From positions 1 to 10,753 of the forward strand of contig JAKDLE010000043.1 of assembly GCA_030453005.1 (NCBI GenBank): a stretch of 10,753 nucleotides of DNA, given 5' to 3'. The position numbers and the translations under genes are program-made. Source of the DNA: Pseudonocardia sp. Lineage in GTDB: Bacteria; Actinomycetota; Actinomycetes; Mycobacteriales; Pseudonocardiaceae. The notes under the pieces are model-generated. The model did not search any database and was not told the DNA's origin. It saw only the letters and a list, made by a program, of their open reading frames with translations. Of this stretch, positions 8,888 to 10,753 are shown piece by piece; positions within the stretch are counted from its first letter, which is position 1; each line of letters opens with the position of its first letter.

Positions 8888-8902
8888 GGAGACCTGGTCT
8901 CC
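8888..8902. repeat. Perfect 7-bp inverted repeat with one-base centre
   Basis: GGAGACC-T-GGTCTCC. As RNA it can form a 6-bp stem with a CTG loop. It shares its last two bases with the next hairpin (8901-8923), so the two structures compete or stack; together they form a compact structured block roughly 95 nt after the UvrD-like stop. Confidence 0.6.
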
Positions 8903-8923
8903 ACCGTCCTCCGGGACTGGTGG
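8901..8923 (+). terminator. Strong hairpin, probable terminator for the helicase operon
   Basis: CCACCGTCC pairs with GGAC-T-GGTGG around a TCCG tetraloop: nine base pairs with one bulged T. No U-run follows, which is common for actinobacterial terminators. It sits about 106 nt past the UvrD-like stop, between convergent genes. The hairpin is seen; the terminator role is inferred. Confidence 0.4.
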
Positions 8924-8968
8924 GGCTTACAACTGCTGTGGTTCAAGGGCGCGGTGCAACTGGCCGCC

Positions 8969-8989
8969 TTCACCACCGCCCATGGTGAA
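8969..8989 (-). terminator. Inverted repeat just after the regulator gene, probable terminator
   Basis: TTCACCA at 8969-8975 is the exact reverse complement of TGGTGAA at 8983-8989, giving a 7-bp stem with a 7-nt loop. It begins 14 nt beyond the stop codon of the minus-strand regulator. No U-run follows in the minus direction. Position and symmetry suggest a terminator for that gene; the structure could also act on readthrough from the other side. Confidence 0.4.
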
Positions 8990-9003
8990 ATTCGACCGGC
9001 TTG

Positions 9004-10017
9004 TCACTTAGCTGCGTTGATGATCTCAGTCAGCACGTGCGCCGGAAGAAACTCCCTGGTGCTCTGGCCCGCTACAGTGTCGAGATAGTCATTCAGAAAG
9101 CGAGGTTGTTCCGGAGAGCCGAGCGGAACGGGCTCCGATCGTCGCCATCCACGTGCCGATGCCGCCTTCACTGCGGTGAGGTAAGTACTGGGGGTCATGC
9201 GGCCGAGATCCCGTGCGCGCCGCAACAGCGCCGCCAGGGACACCTGCCAATAGCGTTTGAGCTCGAAAAGTCGGGCCCAGTCCACCGAGGTGGGAAGCTG
9301 GTCGCGAATCTCAGTTGCGGGCATCAGGAAAGCGGCGGCGAAGGCGTGAGCTTGGTACTCGACCTCCTTGAGTCCCCAGATCTGCTCACCGTGAATCACG
9401 AGGTGCCCGAGTTCGTGTGCGCCGTCGAATCGAGATCGGGCACGATCGTCCTTATCAGCACCGAGTACGACCACCGGGTGGTCGGCAAACGGCAGCGAGA
9501 ATGCATCGACGGCCGCCGTGCTAAGCGGGAGGCGGATGACGGTCACCCCATGTTGCTCCAGAAGGCCGACAATATCGCCGACCGGACCGACCGGAAGAGC
9601 CCAGGCATCCCTGGTGCGGGCTGCCGCCTCTTCGATTTCCGCTACCGACGCATCAAGCTGGAGATCGATTCTGGGAACGGCGCGGGCGTTGAGCAGACCT
9701 TGATCAGCCGCGTGCAGCGCCACGTCGTGGGCCACGTGGGCGACGGCACGGGCGTGCCTGCGTGCACTCACCGCCGTTCGGCGTAGTGAGCGGAAGAAGC
9801 CCTCGTGGGTGTCGACGAGCGGCCGGACCAGGAAGGGCTCGGGAACGTCGAGGGCCTCGGCGAGCCGAGCCAGCGTCGACGGACTCGGATGCGCGGCACC
9901 GCCCTCGAACTGGCTCACCGCCGCCGGCGAGACCTCGATGTCGCGCGCGAGCGCGGCCTGGGTGAGCCCAGCCAGATCGCGCGCGATCCGTAGGCGCCCA
10001 CTCACCAGCTCCGACAC
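9004..10017 (-). CDS. Xre-type HTH fused to ImmA/IrrE (COG2856) zinc peptidase, likely CBASS regulator
   Basis: A 337-residue DNA-binding metallopeptidase. Residues about 7-60 form an Xre/Cro helix-turn-helix (GLTQAALARDIEVSPAAVSQFEGG at 17-40, with LAEAL after it). The peptidase domain carries the zinc motif HELGH (201-205), with E220 in the E-x-x-A-x-x-FA-x-x-FLMP block (220-233) as probable third ligand, so the active site looks intact. A conserved C-terminal tail (VSLAALLRRARDLG, GWRRSEP) is typical of the HTH-ImmA fusion family. Known members cleave repressors after a DNA-damage or ssDNA signal. It diverges from a CapV-like phospholipase; CBASS systems are known to use a separate repressor (CapH) and COG2856 peptidase (CapP), so this probably represses and derepresses that neighbour. 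The start is GTG 10017 because of an excellent ribosome site; GTG 10125 in the same frame is a weaker alternative. Its DNA is visibly less GC-rich than the helicases. Confidence 0.9.
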   Translation of the reverse strand: MSELVSGRLRIARDLAGLTQAALARDIEVSPAAVSQFEGGAAHPSPSTLARLAEALDVPEPFLVRPLVDTHEGFFRSLRRTAVSARRHARAVAHVAHDVALHAADQGLLNARAVPRIDLQLDASVAEIEEAAARTRDAWALPVGPVGDIVGLLEQHGVTVIRLPLSTAAVDAFSLPFADHPVVVLGADKDDRARSRFDGAHELGHLVIHGEQIWGLKEVEYQAHAFAAAFLMPATEIRDQLPTSVDWARLFELKRYWQVSLAALLRRARDLGRMTPSTYLTAVKAASARGWRRSEPVPLGSPEQPRFLNDYLDTVAGQSTREFLPAHVLTEIINAAK

Positions 10018-10023
10018 GCGCAG

Positions 10024-10035
10024 CTCCTTCTCCTT
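10024..10035 (-). promoter_or_regulatory. Ribosome binding site that sets the regulator start
   Basis: On the minus strand this reads AAGGAGAAGGAG, a doubled Shine-Dalgarno whose nearer GGAG ends 6 nt before GTG 10017. The frame stays open upstream to 10329, but that extension runs through the control region and into the opposing phospholipase gene. The start chosen here also matches where the HTH family normally begins (VSELVSGRLR). A weaker GGAGAG precedes the alternative GTG at 10125. Confidence 0.7.
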
Positions 10036-10148
10036 GACAACCGGGTCCGCATCATCGCCCGGTGCGGCCCCACGCGAGCAACGACGACCGCTCGGCGCAC
10101 CCAGTGCGCCGAACTGTTGCTCCACGTGCGTAGCTCTCCGCTCCGAAG

Positions 10149-10171
10149 TACATGTTCTGATATTAAGTGTA
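10149..10171. promoter_or_regulatory. Candidate operator: TACA-N15-TGTA inverted repeat over the promoter
   Basis: TACA at 10149-10152 and TGTA at 10168-10171 form a symmetrical pair spaced 15 nt apart, straddling the only AT-rich block and both possible -10 elements. Half-sites two helical turns apart suit a dimeric Xre-type repressor such as the neighbouring HTH-peptidase. Four-base half-sites are weak evidence and could be chance. Confidence 0.3.
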
Positions 10172-10174
10172 TCC

Positions 10175-10753
10175 ATGAGTTGCACGCGGTTCCAGATCCT
10201 CAGCCTCGACGGCGGCGGCCTGCGGGGGATGTTCGAGGCTGCAGTGCTGGCCCGGCTGGAGGAGGACCTGCAGCTGCGGATCGTCGACCACTTCGATCTC
10301 ATTGCCGGCACCTCCACCGGAGGCATCATCGCCCTCGGGCTCGGGATGGGGCTGACGCCGCGGGAGATCGTCGAGTTCTACACCGAGCAGGGGCCCCGGA
10401 TCTTCCGCAACCGCAGCAGGACCCGTGGTCTGCGCCGGCTCGTCCGGGCCAAGTACCCGGCCGAGCCGCTCCACGACGCGCTCGTCCAGGTCTTCGGCCA
10501 GCGCCGCTTCGGCGACAGCACGAAGCGGCTGATCATCCCCTCGTACAACCTGGGCGAGGACGACGTCTACCTGTTCCGCACCCCGCACCTGCCACACCTG
10601 ACCCGTGACTGGCGCGAGCGGGCCGTCGATGTGGCAATGGCGACCGCCGCCGCCCCCACCTACCTGCCCGCCGTCCGACTCGATGGCATCCGCCTCGTGG
10701 ACGGCGGCATGTGGGCCAACAACCCCGCGATGGTCGCGTTGACCGAGGCCGTC
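10175..10753 (+). CDS. Patatin-like phospholipase, CapV-type CBASS effector (3' end outside window)
   Basis: The first 193 residues are visible; the gene runs off the right edge. Patatin-family enzymes are serine lipid hydrolases that strip acyl chains from membrane phospholipids. The full catalytic set is present: oxyanion-hole glycines DGGGLRG (12-18), nucleophile motif GTSTGG (45-50, Ser47) and the catalytic aspartate in DGGMWANNP (176-184, Asp176). The text around the nucleophile (DHFDLIAGTSTGGIIALGLG, then GLTPREIVEFY) closely resembles CapV, the phospholipase that CBASS switches on through a cyclic dinucleotide to destroy the membrane of infected cells; family members are usually a little over 300 residues. 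ATG 10175 has no ribosome site before it and a possible -10 only 8 nt away, suggesting a leaderless message. The catalytic assignment is secure. CBASS membership depends on a CD-NTase gene downstream, which cannot be seen here. Confidence 0.92.
   Translation, partial: MSCTRFQILSLDGGGLRGMFEAAVLARLEEDLQLRIVDHFDLIAGTSTGGIIALGLGMGLTPREIVEFYTEQGPRIFRNRSRTRGLRRLVRAKYPAEPLHDALVQVFGQRRFGDSTKRLIIPSYNLGEDDVYLFRTPHLPHLTRDWRERAVDVAMATAAAPTYLPAVRLDGIRLVDGGMWANNPAMVALTEAV

Larger units (their letters stand above)
8795..9003. other. Gene-free gap between two convergent genes
   Basis: This 209-nt stretch separates the stop of the UvrD-like gene (+) from the stop of the regulator (-). I see no credible coding frame: a 95-codon frame that crosses it has no ribosome binding site, no family resemblance and begins inside the helicase gene. 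It contains three inverted repeats, listed separately as likely transcription terminators, and no tRNA or attachment-site repeat that I could recognise. Confidence 0.6.
10018..10174. promoter_or_regulatory. Divergent control region between regulator and phospholipase
   Basis: These 157 nt separate the two divergent starts and must hold both promoters. The part next to the phospholipase is strikingly AT-rich: 10141-10180 is 15 G/C of 40 by hand count. On the minus strand TAATAT (10165 to 10160) could be a -10 for the regulator; on the plus strand TATTAA (10161-10166) sits 8 nt before the phospholipase ATG. I could not find a convincing -35 for either. Promoter assignment is inferred from position and composition. 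Confidence 0.5.

Noticed and set aside
8795..9003. tRNA fragment or attachment site in the gap
   Set aside because: No T-arm/anticodon-like arrangement and no direct repeat to another part of the window could be recognised.
8724..9011. 95-codon frame crossing the convergent gap, as a possible small gene
   Set aside because: Starts inside the UvrD-like gene without a ribosome site, has no recognisable pattern, and its sequence is dominated by the hairpins.
9001..9786. 261-codon plus-strand frame opposite the peptidase gene
   Set aside because: The minus strand encodes an intact HTH plus HELGH peptidase over the same bases; the plus frame shows no family pattern.
10034..10039. TTGACA, a perfect -35 hexamer on the plus strand
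   Set aside because: No -10-like sequence lies 16-18 nt downstream, it is over 130 nt from the phospholipase start, and the bases are explained by the minus-strand ribosome-site region.
10018..10329. N-terminal extension of the regulator up to 10329
   Set aside because: It would run through the divergent promoter and into the phospholipase gene; the doubled Shine-Dalgarno at 10024-10035 and the usual family start favour GTG 10017.

Overview
The window is very GC-rich, uses GTG starts and packs its genes tightly, which fits an actinomycete chromosome; genus cannot be read from it. It looks like a slice of a defence island with two modules pointing towards each other.

Left module (1-8794, + strand): three genes that look like one co-translated operon. 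First comes the last 94 codons of a gene that ran in from outside, resembling the C-terminal tail of Eco57I-type DNA methyltransferase/restriction proteins. It overlaps by 4 nt a 2122-residue SF2 helicase of the YprA/MrfA-DruE-DrmB superfamily: a split DEAD/DEAH core, several cysteine clusters, a DUF1998 (MrfA-type zinc-binding) domain and a Vsr-like nuclease-fold region near the C-terminus. The helicase stop overlaps by 1 nt the GTG start of a 714-residue SF1 UvrD/Rep-like helicase that carries a RelE/ParE-like domain at its N-terminus. Large DUF1998 helicases of this kind are the hallmark of anti-phage systems (DISARM, Druantia, Dpd and relatives). The pairing with a methylase-like protein and a toxin-fold UvrD helicase does not match a system I can name with certainty, so this is the best candidate for an unclassified defence system.

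Between the modules (8795-9003) lies a gene-free convergent gap with strong hairpins, likely terminators for both sides.

Right module (9004-10753): a minus-strand regulator fuses an Xre-type helix-turn-helix to an ImmA/IrrE (COG2856) zinc peptidase. Diverging from it across a short AT-rich control region is a patatin phospholipase resembling CapV, the membrane-degrading effector of CBASS; it is cut by the window end. CBASS operons are known to be controlled by a separate HTH repressor (CapH) and COG2856 peptidase (CapP), so the fused regulator here looks like a one-protein version of that pair. Any CD-NTase would lie beyond the right edge.

Working model (inference): the left operon recognises and destroys foreign DNA, while the right module kills the infected cell if that fails, with the peptidase-repressor holding the lethal effector silent until triggered. 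No tRNA, rRNA, CRISPR array, insertion sequence or transposase was found.
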